Source: Flammulina velutipes
Lineage: Eukaryota; Basidiomycota; Agaricomycetes; Agaricales; Physalacriaceae
Direction of reading: 5' to 3'
DNA length: 64,000 nucleotides
NCBI GenBank assembly: GCA_011800155.1
Contig: CM022377.1
Coordinates: 2,378,501-2,442,500, forward strand
The notes beneath the pieces were generated by a model. It was given only the letters and a program-made list of their open reading frames with translations. It made no database searches and was not told the DNA's origin. Positions 34,086-44,490 of the stretch are shown here, one piece after another. The translations under genes were made by a program, and so were the position numbers. Each line of letters starts with the position of its first letter. The first letter of the stretch is position 1.

Positions 34086-35457
34086 CTATCACGCTGCAAT
34101 TGTCAGTAAATCACATCCCCGCTGACGCATGCGGTTGAATTAGATCGACTCCGCCCCAATGCCTCTCAATTCATATCATAGTACCAACTCCGACGTACGT
34201 CCCAGGCCCCATGGCTTATTTCTTAATCATCCTGTTTCATGTGCAGCTTCGTTCTCCCGCCACGGACTCGCCCTCCTCTTACCTTGGCTGCATGATGGTA
34301 ACTGATTCTCAGGTTACTCATCTCCAGCATCCATACCTTTTACGCCACTAGATCTGGTATAGTGGTAGCATGCGGTATTACTATCCAAGTGGCTCGACTC
34401 CCCTCCGATGCGCAACGTTTGTGGTGCCTTTTTCCATTTATTGTTCTCCGTAAAACTACCGTGTGCCTTCCCGAACTTTCCATCTCCCATATTTTTATCT
34501 TGTTGGGCTCTAGATCTCTCAGCACATATGGGTAACAAAGATCTTTACCTCTCGCTATACAATGACAATCTACGATAACGCCACATGTAGAATATTCCCG
34601 TCCGTTTATTTTAGCGTCGACACACTAACCTCGTTTCGTCGTGCGCCACGCAGAAACGAGTTGAGGAACCCATTTATCTGATACTTCGGTATTTTGTTCT
34701 TTTTCCCGGTAGCATGCGGTAGAGAATACTTCTGACTGTGCTCCGGGTCCGACTATGCCTGCAGTACTAGCTGTACTCTTTCCCCCGCACATGCTACCAC
34801 AGGCAAAAATCCCCCCTGCAGATCCAGCCTTATCTCTCCCTTCATAAGAAAGACATTCAAACGCTCCCAAGAGCAGCATCTTGGCGTATCATACTGCAAC
34901 GCCAACCCAAGCTTGGTAGATGAAGTATATGCGTCATATGGTAAGTATTGAAGTACCCATTATGTCCCGGTACACTAAGTAAAGTGAAAAGAGATCTCGC
35001 ATCCAGCGTCCCAACGAATCCCCGTTTGTCTGCATCCCCTTCAAGCTTTGCATCTCCTTCCGAAAAGGTATGGGCTCCAAGTCTACCACTCAACCCGCTC
35101 CCGACACCCTTCATGCCTTCCCAACACGCTTCCCATCCCGCACTCCATCATCTGGAAGAAAAGGGAGATTCATCGCTCGCCAGTACGCACGCACGTCCAA
35201 CAGGAACTCGCTGGTGCACAGATAACGTATACACACCGATTGTCAACGAGGGAGCGTAAATGGCATCGAGAACCCTTCGGAATCCTAGAGCCGATCCAAC
35301 TTCTCGCGCCTCCAAAGTTCCCCGTGGCTCAGAACGAGCTCGATGCGCTTATCGTAGGTAAAAAGGTGTTCTTGACTCGGGACGATGGACCACGGTTGAT
35401 TGCTAGAAAGAGGCCTGCGGAAGAGAAGATCCTGCCGGTAGTAGATGGCACCCGTCC
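34086..35457. other. Stretch with two similar short minus-strand frames
   Basis: Minus-strand frames 34314-34538 and 34625-34879 share a T-A-C-Y segment and nearby bases (TACCGCATGCTACC), hinting at a small duplication. Neither has a recognisable product. A tRNA-like stretch at about 34350 does not fold. Confidence 0.3.
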
Positions 35458-35975
35458 TCAAGGGTGGGATGCGTCTTCCTCCCCGGGACATCGACGCTGG
35501 CTCAACTGGGTATCGTACAGCGACCGAATGATGTTATCGGAGTAAAGAATGGCTCCCATCGTCATCCACCAAGTATTTGTACGGCGCGAGCCAAAACGGT
35601 GCAGGGAGATGAACTTGAGTGTGCGGTAGTTCAGACTCGCCGTGGAACTCCGAGTATGCGATTCGGTGCGGAGAGGGGAAAACACTGGCGGAATGGCCTG
35701 CACGGTGCATGAAAGACAATGAGGACTTATAAGACACTTCCCCCGATGTCCCGGGAAAGTGGACGGTAATGCAACGGGGAGGTCGACCGGAACGACGGGA
35801 GCCGAGTGTTGTGGTGAGGAGGAGGAGAATGTTTGGATCCGCAAGCAGATTGTCGTCGTAAAAAGTGACAGGATCCATTCCATGGCTGACTTTTCGTCGA
35901 CAAAAGCGTTGGGAAATTCTCGACGACTGCATTCCATGATGATGACATGCGCGAATCGGGGATGACGCTCCTCAA
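35458..35975 (-). pseudogene. Degenerate coding stretch sharing a motif with the 36-kb gene
   Basis: Minus-strand frame with M-E-C-S-R-R at 35937, matching the same DNA motif (TGGAATGCAGTCGT) in the 36147-36991 model. The rest is Ser/Thr-rich and unrecognised. Probably part of a duplicated, decayed block. Confidence 0.25.
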
Positions 35976-36146
35976 CGGAGAGGGACTGGAAGGGAGAAAT
36001 GTTTGTCAGAGGCTTGATGACGAAAGTAGAACGATGTTGGGTCGGTGAGCTAAAGTAGTGTCAGTCCGGTGTCGAGGCGACACGATGGAAGGCTTACCAT
36101 GGCATAAAAGTTTTTGTGGATCGAATGTCCGTCCAGAGAGATGTTC

Positions 36147-36991
36147 TTATGTCGCAGGAGGAGTCGTCTCGGGAAGGTAACGCGCGACGCCGGCGAAACG
36201 GGCAGACTTCCGTCTGATAACAGCGTGAGAGCAGTGGGATATTATCCAGAGGTAGACCTGCAGGGGGGATGAGAGGATGAAGAAAGGAGCAAAGACGGGC
36301 GTACTTGGCAGCCAAGCACATAGAAACTTAACAATAGTCCACGCGGAAGAACCATCGAAAGTATCGTTCCGAGCTGGAGGACTCGTGAGACGACAGCGTT
36401 TAGTAATGCAAGGGAACCAACCAGTGCGAAAACGAACAACGCTAAGGGTATCCAGCTGAATAGTCACAAGCCTCAGATGGACGACCTTCGTCGACCGCCC
36501 TCCACCTGCAGTTCCGTTACATCCGGGAACTCGCTATCCTGCGTCGTAGTGTATGGCTGTCCTCGACGTTGTGTGGGCCGGAGACCATGGCCCAGAGGCT
36601 GTCGCAGGGAATTGTCTTTAAACAGCAACATCCCGACGCGACCGTCGAGTCAATGGAGGGCCAGGAGTTCTACATGTCGTTGGATCCGCTAAACGACGAT
36701 GGAAATAATGTCGATCAACGTGGAGAGAATGGAATGAAAGTGAAGCGGACAGTAGCGAGTCTTCGTACAAACTATCGGGCTCCATGGATAATTAGAATGA
36801 GGGCGGAGTCTACGACTGCATTCCATAAGGTGGTACCAGGGAGCACATAGGGAGGATGCTCCGTTGTCAATCCCCTCGGCGCAGATGGAATAGAATGCGT
36901 GGAGGAAGACAGGCTTGAACAAAAGTAGGATAGCGATGTATATGATCTTGAATCGGCGAGCTAGGATGGTGTCGGTCAGATGGAGAGACAA
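36147..36991 (-). CDS. Putative multi-pass membrane protein (weak model)
   Basis: A minus-strand Met at 36991 opens a frame with a strong hydrophobic helix (I-I-Y-I-A-I-L-L-L-F). Further down, a long hydrophobic stretch (L-F-V-F-A-L-V-G-S-L-A-L-L, about 36430-36310) ends at a GTACGC donor. A 47-nt intron leads to an exon (V-Y-L-W-I-I-S-H ...) ending at TAA 36147. Middle exons could not be fixed. A similar but broken copy lies at 37050-37620. I do not recognise the family; it may itself be a pseudogene. Confidence 0.3.
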
Positions 36992-37049
36992 TAAGACGAA
37001 GGGCTTACCATGGCGTAAGCGTATCTGTAGAACGAAGGTTTTTGAACAC

Positions 37050-37620
37050 TTTCATCTGTCGTAGAGGAAAGGCAAATCTTCGGCTCAATAAGGTGACAGG
37101 GGGACGCCTGGTTGATATGGCAGGTTTCCGTCTGATTATGGGGAGAGATAGAGGAAGGATAACTGGAGGTAGACCTGCAGGGAATATGAGAGGACGAACG
37201 CAGGAGAAGGGATGAGCCTACCTCGCCAGCAGGCTAGCCTAGGTAGTCTAAGCGAAAGTACAACTCCTAGTGGGTACGACGAACTAGAGGAGATGTGAGA
37301 CGACGGCAGATAGAAAAGTAAGAGAACGCACTGAAGCAAGAATGGCCATCGCTATCGAGCTGAAACGAGGACGAAGAGGACGACGGACACGGTGTACGTC
37401 TCCTTCATATGGTCGTCCTCGCTGAACAACGAGCGCTGACCCTACCCTCGCTTGCTAACAGCAATTGGCGCGGGATAGTGGACCAGAGGCTGCCGTAGGA
37501 GTTGAAGAGGGGGGATATCATGTACTACAACGGACAGCATCCTGGCGCGTCCATCGAGTCGGTCAGGCGTTGGATATGGCGAACATGGGCCAAACGTGCC
37601 GACAATTAATGCTGTGCTTT
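37050..37620 (-). pseudogene. Degenerate copy of the 36-kb membrane-protein block
   Basis: Blocks such as TCCGTCTGAT, GGTAGACCTGCAGGG and the ATGCTGTCC/ATGTTGCTG region occur in the same order as at 36.18-36.65 kb, but frames are interrupted (stop after M-K-E-T-Y-T-V-S-V-V-L-F, for example). Confidence 0.4.
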
Positions 37621-37860
37621 CGACCTGTACTACGTGTGGCGGTATCAGGACGTTCGAACTGGCAGGATGAGAGCCGTAGGTGGCGCATTACTGTCCTCCA
37701 TTGGCTAGTCCCGGCAGTATCGTTGTATCTGCTCTGCTAGAGGACATTACTTCAGAGGATGCGTTTAAAAGAGGAATGGCAGCGAAGTCAACGAGATGGT
37801 GGTGGTAAGAGACAAAGAGTGAACGAAAGCAAAAGCGGCCGGCAGTTGCTTACAAATCGA

Positions 37861-39295
37861 GTACGCCACGATCCAACGGGATCGACCGATCTCTCTTCCG
37901 TCCTTCCCATCAACTCGAAATGCTATCACACTTCCCTCAAGAGCTATTAAATCGCATCCTAGATTTTCTCCACGACGATACTGCCTCTCTACTCGATGCC
38001 GCTAGGGTCTGTCGTTCTTGGTTTACCCCTATCCAGGACATCTTGTATCGCTCGAGAATATGTGTCGTCCCCGTGGGGGCGTATTGGGATGACTGTGTCA
38101 GAACACCTCCACATATTCTGTGGACGTCTTCGGTCCTCGCTGCTATTGCTGACCGGCCCCAGCTGGCTCTACGCATAGAGAAGATCTCTATTTGGATGTC
38201 TCAAACCCCTGAAGGATACTACTATGGGATGGAACCGTATGGATATGAAGCCACATACGAGTTCGTTCACCAACTAGAGATGCTTCTCCCTCTACTCGTG
38301 TCCGTCAAACACTTGAAACTCGATGCGCGGGAAAGTGACTCGAGGAAACGCATCCTGGGTGTTTTGGGCCTTGTAAATGGGTGCGACTTGGACGTGCTTT
38401 AAATATCCCTAGGGGCAATGCCGATCCACTTCATGGATCTCCTGCAAGGTACGAAAATAAAGACACTATCCCTAGAAATACGGTCCTTCGACAAGGACGT
38501 CCAATTCGATACATCATGCGCTCTTCCTACACGTCTAACGCACCTACACTTGGATTCCCCCAAGGCCGCAGTCAAATACTTCCCCCGGCTCGTCACAAAG
38601 TCACCCCACCTCCTCCCACATCTCCAACGCGTCACCTTCCCCTTCGAGATATTCGGCTTCACCTGCACTGCCACCAACTCCGCCTGGATAATCAGAGAGC
38701 TCCCCTTGTCCGCGCGAGAGTTCAAAATCGCTGTAATCGGCAACGAACCAACATTATGTACGTTACCCATACTCTCCAATAACTCATGATATTCACCCCA
38801 TCGCAAGATTCGTTCAGGTATGCGATGGTAATGCAATATCCTAACGCTGTAGTGGGCTGCCACGTTAACAATGTTAATGGGACGGCGAATGCGCTGTATG
38901 AAGCGACGTTTGACATGCAGCGGGTCCGGGGCGTGGAGTGTTTGACGCTGCGGTACGAGTTCGTGGAGGACAAGCCCCGTCTCCTGCTTCTTGCGGAGGT
39001 GATGGAGTCATGGAAGACGAGCATCGAATCACTGGTATCCCTGGGACATTCACTGCAAAGAGTGAATTTGGCGCTCCCGGGGATTGATATTTCGTGTTCG
39101 GAGATTAATGCTGCGAAGACAGGACTGGAGGAGGTTTTAGTGCGGTTTGGGTTGGATGTTTGTGTCGAGGCGGAAGCGGAAGAGGAGAAGAACGTACGAG
39201 CCGCGTTCCCTACGCTCGACAAGCTGGGTCTATTGCTCTTTGACGAGTCAGTAGTTGGGATACGCAGAGGCGACATGGCGGGCAGCCTTATTTAG
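37861..39295 (+). pseudogene. F-box gene relic, copy 2 (near full length)
   Basis: ATG at 37920 gives an intact F-box (F-P-Q-E-L-L-N-R-I-L-D-F-L-H-D-D) and 160 codons, then a TAA at 38400. The same frame continues after this stop (I-S-L-G-A-M-P-I-H-F-M-D-L-L) to 38789, aligning with copy 1, where the equivalent codon is GAA; a GAA-to-TAA nonsense change explains it. The C-terminal part (38786-39295, ending G-S-L-I) is in another frame and has a conserved L-V-S-L-G-H-S-L-Q-R-V block seen again in the relics at 40.1, 45.5 and 47.4 kb. The 5' flank from 37861 has the family motif. A split, still expressed gene cannot be excluded. Confidence 0.7.
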
Positions 39296-39558
39296 CCCGA
39301 ATGTAAACAGTTGTTACCACCGAGATCTACGGGTACGTCTTTCCTCGGGACTCGGGGATGGGCTGTGGCGTTGCGTGGTGATCACCAAGGCAAAAAATAT
39401 GATCATCCTCAGACATATATACTAATACTGGGGCTACCAGCATGTCGATGGTCAGCCTTATGTAGAGATAAGCTATGAGTCGAGCAATATAAAGACACCA
39501 GTGCCGGTCCCTTGAAAATAATTCCATCTCCCATTTAGCTGGTCTAATCCCGCCCATC
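39296..39558 (+). promoter_or_regulatory. Conserved promoter of coiled-coil protein 1
   Basis: Contains GGGCTGTGGCGTTGC (39361), an AATATAAAG TATA box (39486-39494) and TTCCATCTCCCATTTAGCTG just before the ATG; the same blocks stand in the same order before proteins 2 and 3. Confidence 0.6.
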
Positions 39559-39883
39559 ATGTTAATCAAGCCTCTCCTCTCCTATCTTCTCATATCCGTC
39601 TTCTGTGGATCGGCATATTCATTACCTAGGTAATGCCTCCTTTCCCCGGCCGAGTCCAGAGTCCTGACCTATATCCATCAGCGGGTCGAACTCTGTCTCT
39701 GCCAGGAGACCTAGGTTGGAGCCGGAAGATGTTCTGGAGCGCATTAAGCTCCTGGATAATGCTTCGTCCGCGTTGCGCGAATCGTGGGAGAAGTTCAATA
39801 TGAAGGTCGAACAACTCAAGGATGAGTTGACTGACCTTAACGTTGCGTCGAGTAAAGTCCAATATCAGGTCACGGAGTTGTAA
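39559..39883 (+). CDS. Small secreted coiled-coil protein 1
   Basis: Two exons (39559-39629, 39682-39883; 52-nt intron) encode 90 aa. The leader is a signal peptide ending S-A-Y-S-L-P. The mature part starts Ser-Gly-Ser-Asn and becomes a single charged helix with heptad-like spacing (L-E-R-I-K-L-L, V-E-Q-L-K-D-E-L) predicted to form a coiled coil; it has no cysteine. It is a paralog of the proteins at 40.6 and 41.35 kb, with the same intron position and phase and nearly the same leader and promoter, but its helix has diverged most. Function unknown; a secreted helical peptide. Confidence 0.8.
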
Positions 39884-39984
39884 ATAAGTCCTGGTGAATC
39901 ATATTCATAGCATGTTCCCATTGCGCCCCACTGTTTTCCGGGATCACTGATGTATCTAATCTTATCTAATGTGGCGTAGTCCTC

Positions 39985-40470
39985 GTGTGATCTTGGCATA
40001 CATACAGCATGTTCGGCTTCCTGACTCCGACCGAATAATTAAGACGTTCCAGATATCTGTGCACGATATTAGGAAGACGAGTATTGAATTGCTCGTCTCC
40101 TGGGGACAATTGATTGAAGTTTTCGTTCATCGCAGCCGGTGTTGGCGGAGCAAGGGATATGATGTGCCAGTGTTGAGGAGATCACCAAATACTACGAATT
40201 CGTTCATCAACTATCAATGCCCCTTCCCCTACACTCGTATTCAAAGCATCTGGAGCTGGATGCAATGGATAGTAATTCACTGAAGCGCACCGCAAGCGTT
40301 CTGGTTGTTATAAAGCGATGCAACACACGTCAGCTTGAACAACTTGAACTTGTCATATAGGAGATGCCATTCCACCTCGTGGACCTCCTACAGAGTACGA
40401 CAATCAAAATATCTCGAGAATTGGCTCGACGCATGGGTTATATCGTTGACCGACGGCCTTCTACATCTTC
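39985..40470 (+). pseudogene. F-box family relic, fragment 3
   Basis: Out-of-order pieces of the copy-2 body: T-S-I-E-L-L-V-S-W-G near 40080, Y-E-F-V-H-Q-L near 40195, M-P-F-H-L-V-D-L-L-Q near 40364. Frames are broken, so this is a rearranged remnant. Confidence 0.55.
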
Positions 40471-40605
40471 GTCCCCAAGCTGTGTCGTTCCTCCGAAACA
40501 GGACAATCATCGCTCAAGGTATATGTGGTTGATTCAAAACAATAAGTAGGGAATTAGGATGATATAGGCTACGCATGCTATGCCCCTTGCATAATCCACA
40601 ATTAT

Positions 40606-40983
40606 TCAATCGACGTATCCCGCCTGAACCTTCACCTGCGAAATATGCGCAACAAGAAAAATCGTGTCATTGTAGAGCCCCATGTATCCTTTGTACGCCT
40701 CGTCGATTTGCTCCTTGATTCGCTTGACTTGCGGATACAACTTGTTCTGGTTATCCAGAAACTCCCGCGTCATCTTATCGAGGGTATCAATCTTCCCCTT
40801 CAGATCTTTCAACTCCGAATCAGGTGCTCTTTCAGAAACAGAGACAGAGACGTTGGAATCACTGATGTATATTGGTCAGGACTCGGCAGTGAAAAGGAGT
40901 TGTATGCATTACCTAGGTAACGAGTAAGCCGATCCACAGAAGACGGATAAGAGGAGATAGGATAGGACAGGCTTCATTAACAT
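40606..40983 (-). CDS. Small secreted coiled-coil protein 2
   Basis: Minus-strand exons 40913-40983 and 40606-40861 (51-nt intron) encode 108 aa. A signal peptide like that of proteins 1 and 3 (S-V-F-C-G-S-A-Y-S-L-P) is followed by a Ser-rich linker and a long amphipathic helix (L-K-D-L-K-G-K-I-D-T-L-D-K-M, Y-P-Q-V-K-R-I-K-E-Q-I-D-E) ending in V-Q-A-G-Y-V-D. No cysteine in the mature part. It is divergent in orientation from protein 3, which is very similar (roughly three quarters identical by eye). Confidence 0.85.
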
Positions 40984-41346
40984 GATGGATAGGGATTAGA
41001 CCAGCTAAATGGGAGATGGAATTACTTCCTATGATCTGGCGGTGTCTTTATAGTGCTCGACTGCTGATCTCTACTTAAGGCGGACCATTGGGATGCTGGT
41101 AGCCCAATTAATAGTAGTATATATGATCATGGATGATGATATGGGCTGTGGCGTTGCATAGTGATATCCTATAAGTTACATATCACCAAGGTGAATTTGC
41201 GATCATCTGCAGTCATATATACTAATACTTCGGATACTAGGTCGGCCTTATGTAGAGATCAGCTATGAATCATCCAGTCGATATAAAGACACGGGCCCTT
41301 GGAAATAAATCCGTCTCCCATTTAGCTGGTCTAATCCCTGTCCATC
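40984..41346. promoter_or_regulatory. Divergent promoter between coiled-coil proteins 2 and 3
   Basis: 363 bp holding two mirror-image promoters: on the minus strand CTATAAAG (41046-41053) and on the + strand GATATAAAG (41280-41288), each followed by the CTCCCATTTAGCTGGTCTAATCCC block before the start codon. Confidence 0.65.
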
Positions 41347-41713
41347 ATGTTAATGAAGCCTGTCCCATCCTGTCTTCTGTTGTCCGTGTTCTTGGGATCG
41401 GCGTATTCGTTACCTAGGTGATGCATACAACTCCTTTTGCACCGTCGATTCCTGACCTATATGCAACAGTGATTTCTCTATTTCTGAAAGGGCACCTGGT
41501 TCGGAGTTCAAAGATCTTGAGGGGAAGATTGATACCATGGATAAGATGACGCGGGAGTTTCTGGGCGACCAGGACAAGTTATATCCGCAGGTCAAACGAA
41601 TCAAGGAGCAAATCGACGAGGCGTACAGTGAATATATGGAGCTCTACGATGACACGACTCTTCTTGTTGCGCAAATTGCGCAGGTGAGGGTCCAGGCGGG
41701 ATACGCTGATTAA
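41347..41713 (+). CDS. Small secreted coiled-coil protein 3
   Basis: Exons 41347-41417 and 41470-41713 (52-nt intron) encode 104 aa. The signal peptide ends G-S-A-Y-S-L-P. The mature part has S-E-R-A-P-G-S-E, then a helix close to that of protein 2 (I-D-T-M-D-K-M-T-R-E-F, Y-P-Q-V-K-R-I-K-E-Q-I-D-E-A-Y) and the same V-Q-A-G-Y-x-D end. No cysteine in the mature part. Proteins 2 and 3 look like a recent inverted duplication; protein 1 is older. Function unknown. Confidence 0.85.
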
Positions 41714-42083
41714 ATGGTTGTGGATTATGCAAGGGGCGTAGCATACGTAGCCTATATCATCATCGTTCTCTACTTATCAGCCCTGTTGTTTGAATCAACG
41801 ACATATACCTTGAGCGATAATTGTCCTGTTTCGGAGGAACGACACAGCTCGAAGACTAGGACGTTCCTTCGCCAATTGGAAGATCGCCAATTTCCGGGCC
41901 GGCATCCCGGAACTTGCCCTTTCTCCATGTCTACTTTTCAACCGATTGTGCGTCCCTCCTTTCCGAAGCCAATGATTTACACACGACGCTATCGAAGGCC
42001 TGTAGCTTCGTGACACCAAAATCAGAACCCAGAAATAATACGGGGTAGGTCGTTACGAAAACAGCATACGCTCCGTACTAATA
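41714..42083. other. Intergenic stretch
   Basis: Includes GAGCGATAATTGTCCTGTTT, the reverse complement of sequence near 40500, so part of it is a duplicated remnant of the 40.4-kb region. No gene supported. Confidence 0.4.
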
Positions 42084-43627
42084 GATGATGTAGAATACGG
42101 GAACGCCAATTTTGCGTACTTGATGTCTCTGATATCCCTTTCGTCTACAACCCACGCTTTGCTGAGTTACTCAGAAGCAATGACCCTCCCAAAACCGCAG
42201 ACCTACTTTTTCTCCATACTAGCCTTGATAACGCTCTATCCATTTCCGCGCAGCTTAGCGAAGCGATCCTCGCGGTACAATGCGTTCAGGAAGCACTGGA
42301 GAGCGCTAATACCGCTGTATTGACGGCCATCGCGCAACACAAGGAGATTCTCAATCCCGTCCGTTCCATCCCAGACGACATCATCCTCACCATCTTCGAA
42401 TGGTGTTGCTCCTCAGACCAGGGGGCGGATTCACTGTCCTCCTCTCGCGCCCCGTGGACGCTATCCCACGTCTCTCGTCGCTGGCGCACTCTCGCCATTT
42501 CTGCCCCTTGCCTCTGGACGGACGTTGACATAGCCTTTCGGCATATCGACACATCCATTCCCAACGAGAGAGAGAGGTTGGCGTTCAAACTCGATTTGTA
42601 TCTCAGCCGATCCGCCCAGTGCGACCTCTTTGTCCATTTCGGTGGTCGTGATGTTGTGTGTTTCGACCAATGTCTCCCTCTGCTCCTACCCACAGCGAAT
42701 CGATGGAAATCTCTGACTTTCCAGGTTCACAATTCCACATTTCCCCTTGGACTTGCGGAGTGCCGCTTCGAACGTTTGACAGAGTTAAATGTCTTCTTTT
42801 GGTTCCACGTTCCGGATGGATACCGTTCTATCTGGCATGTACCGAATCTGCGCGACCTCCAATTTTCGGGATCTCCGTCGGGGACGGTGGATATCGATTG
42901 GGAAGGAATCAGGAGGTATGGATGCGATGAGCATGGTCTGCGCCATCTTCCTGAGCTCATCGCGTTGGAGCACCTCTCCCTTAATGTTCGTGTGCTCGAC
43001 CGCGCGTTAGGGATCCTTACGTCGTTGGGCGTCTCATTACCATTGACCCTCCCAACTCTGCGCTCGATATACATGTGTCAGAAGGACAACATCCAGGCCA
43101 TCGATAAACTCTCGGACTTCTTTCTCTTGCCATCGTTAACCACCCTTTCGATAGATATGGCGAATCATGGCTGGAGATTTCCAACGTTTAACGGCTCCCT
43201 CCATCTTCTCCAGAATCTATCCCTTATTTCGGACAATTATATCAGTCTGGAGGGAGAATATCCCTTCGACGAACAGGTGTTGAGATCCTTCCTCGCGGAA
43301 TGTACGTCTGTAACGGCGCTTTATCTGAAGATGGGTGATTCATCGGAGGGGGCGATTCTGCGCGCTCTAGCGTACGATGGCGCGCTGCCGAAGTTGACGA
43401 GCTTGCGCGTGGCGGTGCAATCGATATGGAACCATCCAGGAGCTGTTCTGGACCTCGTGGAGTTGAGGTGCGAGGGCGTGAATGTGGCGCCTCTTGGAGA
43501 GCTCCGCATAGTGGAGGTTGAGAATACGCAGAAGGCAGGGGAGACGATGACGGATGATATTTTGGAGAGATGGAGGGTGGTTCGTGGCAAGGTTGAAGTG
43601 CTCACGGTCTCGGATAATGACTTTTGA
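42084..43627 (+). CDS. F-box protein (start uncertain)
   Basis: One long frame, open from about 42084, encodes roughly 510 aa to the TGA at 43625-43627. The N-terminal part (N-P-R-F-A-E-L-L-R-S-N-D-P-P, then a heptad helix) and the F-box P-V-R-S-I-P-D-D-I-I-L-T-I-F-E-W with W-x-L-S-H-V-S-R-R-W-R are the standard opening of agaricomycete F-box proteins; the rest is LRR-like. The F-box binds Skp1 in SCF ubiquitin ligases. No in-frame ATG follows the upstream stop before the conserved helix, so a short 5' exon must lie upstream (an AG at about 42075 could be its acceptor). A second, broken copy of the gene's 3' end lies inverted at the right window edge. Confidence 0.8.
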
Positions 43628-43674
43628 ATGCATTGGTATGAATTGTGTTATTGCTATACGTGACGTATAAAGCG

Positions 43675-43695
43675 GACTGACGATTACCGTCAGTC
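43675..43695. promoter_or_regulatory. 3' flank hairpin of the F-box gene
   Basis: GACTGACG-ATTAC-CGTCAGTC: a perfect 8-bp stem with a 5-nt loop, 47 nt after the stop codon. The same hairpin is kept in the inverted copy at 63782-63802. Confidence 0.5.
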
Positions 43696-43777
43696 GTTGT
43701 GGGTTCGCGATCCCAAAGATATTATGTATGGCAGTTGCATCTGTCGAGATGGTGGAAACAACGAACACAGCCACTTT

Positions 43778-43900
43778 GTTCCTATGCCGCCAGTTTGGAG
43801 ATCATCAATCGATTGAGCAGTTGAACGATGTCAACCAGTCAACTGGCCATCTCCCTCTGGATTTTCCGGGAGGTAACCTTGTCACTACAGCATATAAAGG
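43778..43900 (+). promoter_or_regulatory. Promoter of secreted-family member 5
   Basis: Motif TTCCTATGCCGCCA at 43778-43791, shared in part with members 1, 2 and 4, and a CATATAAAGG TATA box at about 43890. No 5' UTR intron seen. Confidence 0.5.
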
Positions 43901-43956
43901 GAAATGAGCATCCTCCCTTTTCTTCGCTCGTACGCTGGCCGTATAGTGACCTTACC

Positions 43957-44490
43957 ATGCGCATTTCGTTCGAGCTTCTCTGTACCCTGGTGGTACCTGT
44001 TCTACTCGCAGACGCCTAGTAAGTACTCTATTCTTTACTCGTCATGATTCTATGGAACGCTGATATTCTCTGCAGTCCCCATCTTGACCGCCGCATGCAG
44101 GGCAGAAATTTGAACATCCAGTTTCATCAAACGTGGGGGGCTAACGGCGCCAGGTCTGAGGTACCGTACCAAGTCGAGCTGGAAGAGAGACCCCGTGCAG
44201 AAGGGGTCACCGATGATTTTGTCGCCTATAATGTTGTGGGTGGATGGACGAGTGACTCGGACACGCGGGTGATCGCAACAATCGCGCCTACCTACCAAGG
44301 ACATATGGAACATGATGGTTTTGGATGGGAGACCTGTATGTTCCATTTAAGCTCGTTACGCGACTGCCGCTGACTAGTATCTTGCATTGCATAGGAGGAC
44401 AGAATAATTGCAGGTGGGTATGACGAGGAGGAGCCTAAGCGGTGGTGGATTTTCTCTCGGGAGGTTCGCAGAATGAAGATGATTGAATGA
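43957..44490 (+). CDS. Small secreted protein, dispersed family member 5
   Basis: Exons 43957-44018, 44076-44335 and 44414-44490 encode 132 aa. The leader is split in phase 2 as in the array; then P-H-L-D-R-R (dibasic), Q-V-E-L, Y-N-V-V-G-G-W-T-S-D. The core exon ends in phase 1 rather than phase 0, and the frame is kept only if the acceptor is the CAG at 44411-44413. The acceptor homologous to other members (TAG at 44392-44394) would add E-D-R-I-I-A-like codons but in the wrong phase. The C-terminus has G-Y-D-E-E-E and R-W-W-I-F. So an indel in exon 2 seems to be compensated by a new acceptor, or the gene is a young pseudogene. Confidence 0.68.

Noticed and set aside
34340..34420. tRNA-like sequence (TGGTATAGTGG with a later GGCTCGACTCC)
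   Set aside because: A- and B-box-like words are present, but neither the acceptor nor the anticodon stem pairs, so it is not a tRNA gene.
37136..37339. Hydrophobic minus-strand frame as a separate membrane gene
   Set aside because: It is an internal piece of the degenerate copy of the 36-kb block, with stops on both sides.
42320..42322. TTG as the start of the 42-kb F-box protein
   Set aside because: Conserved family sequence continues in frame upstream for at least 66 codons, so the true start lies in an upstream exon.
43670..43720. Possible tRNA 3' half (stem-loop followed by GGGTTCGCGATCC)
   Set aside because: No A box, D arm or acceptor partner; the sequence is explained as the conserved 3' flank of the F-box gene.
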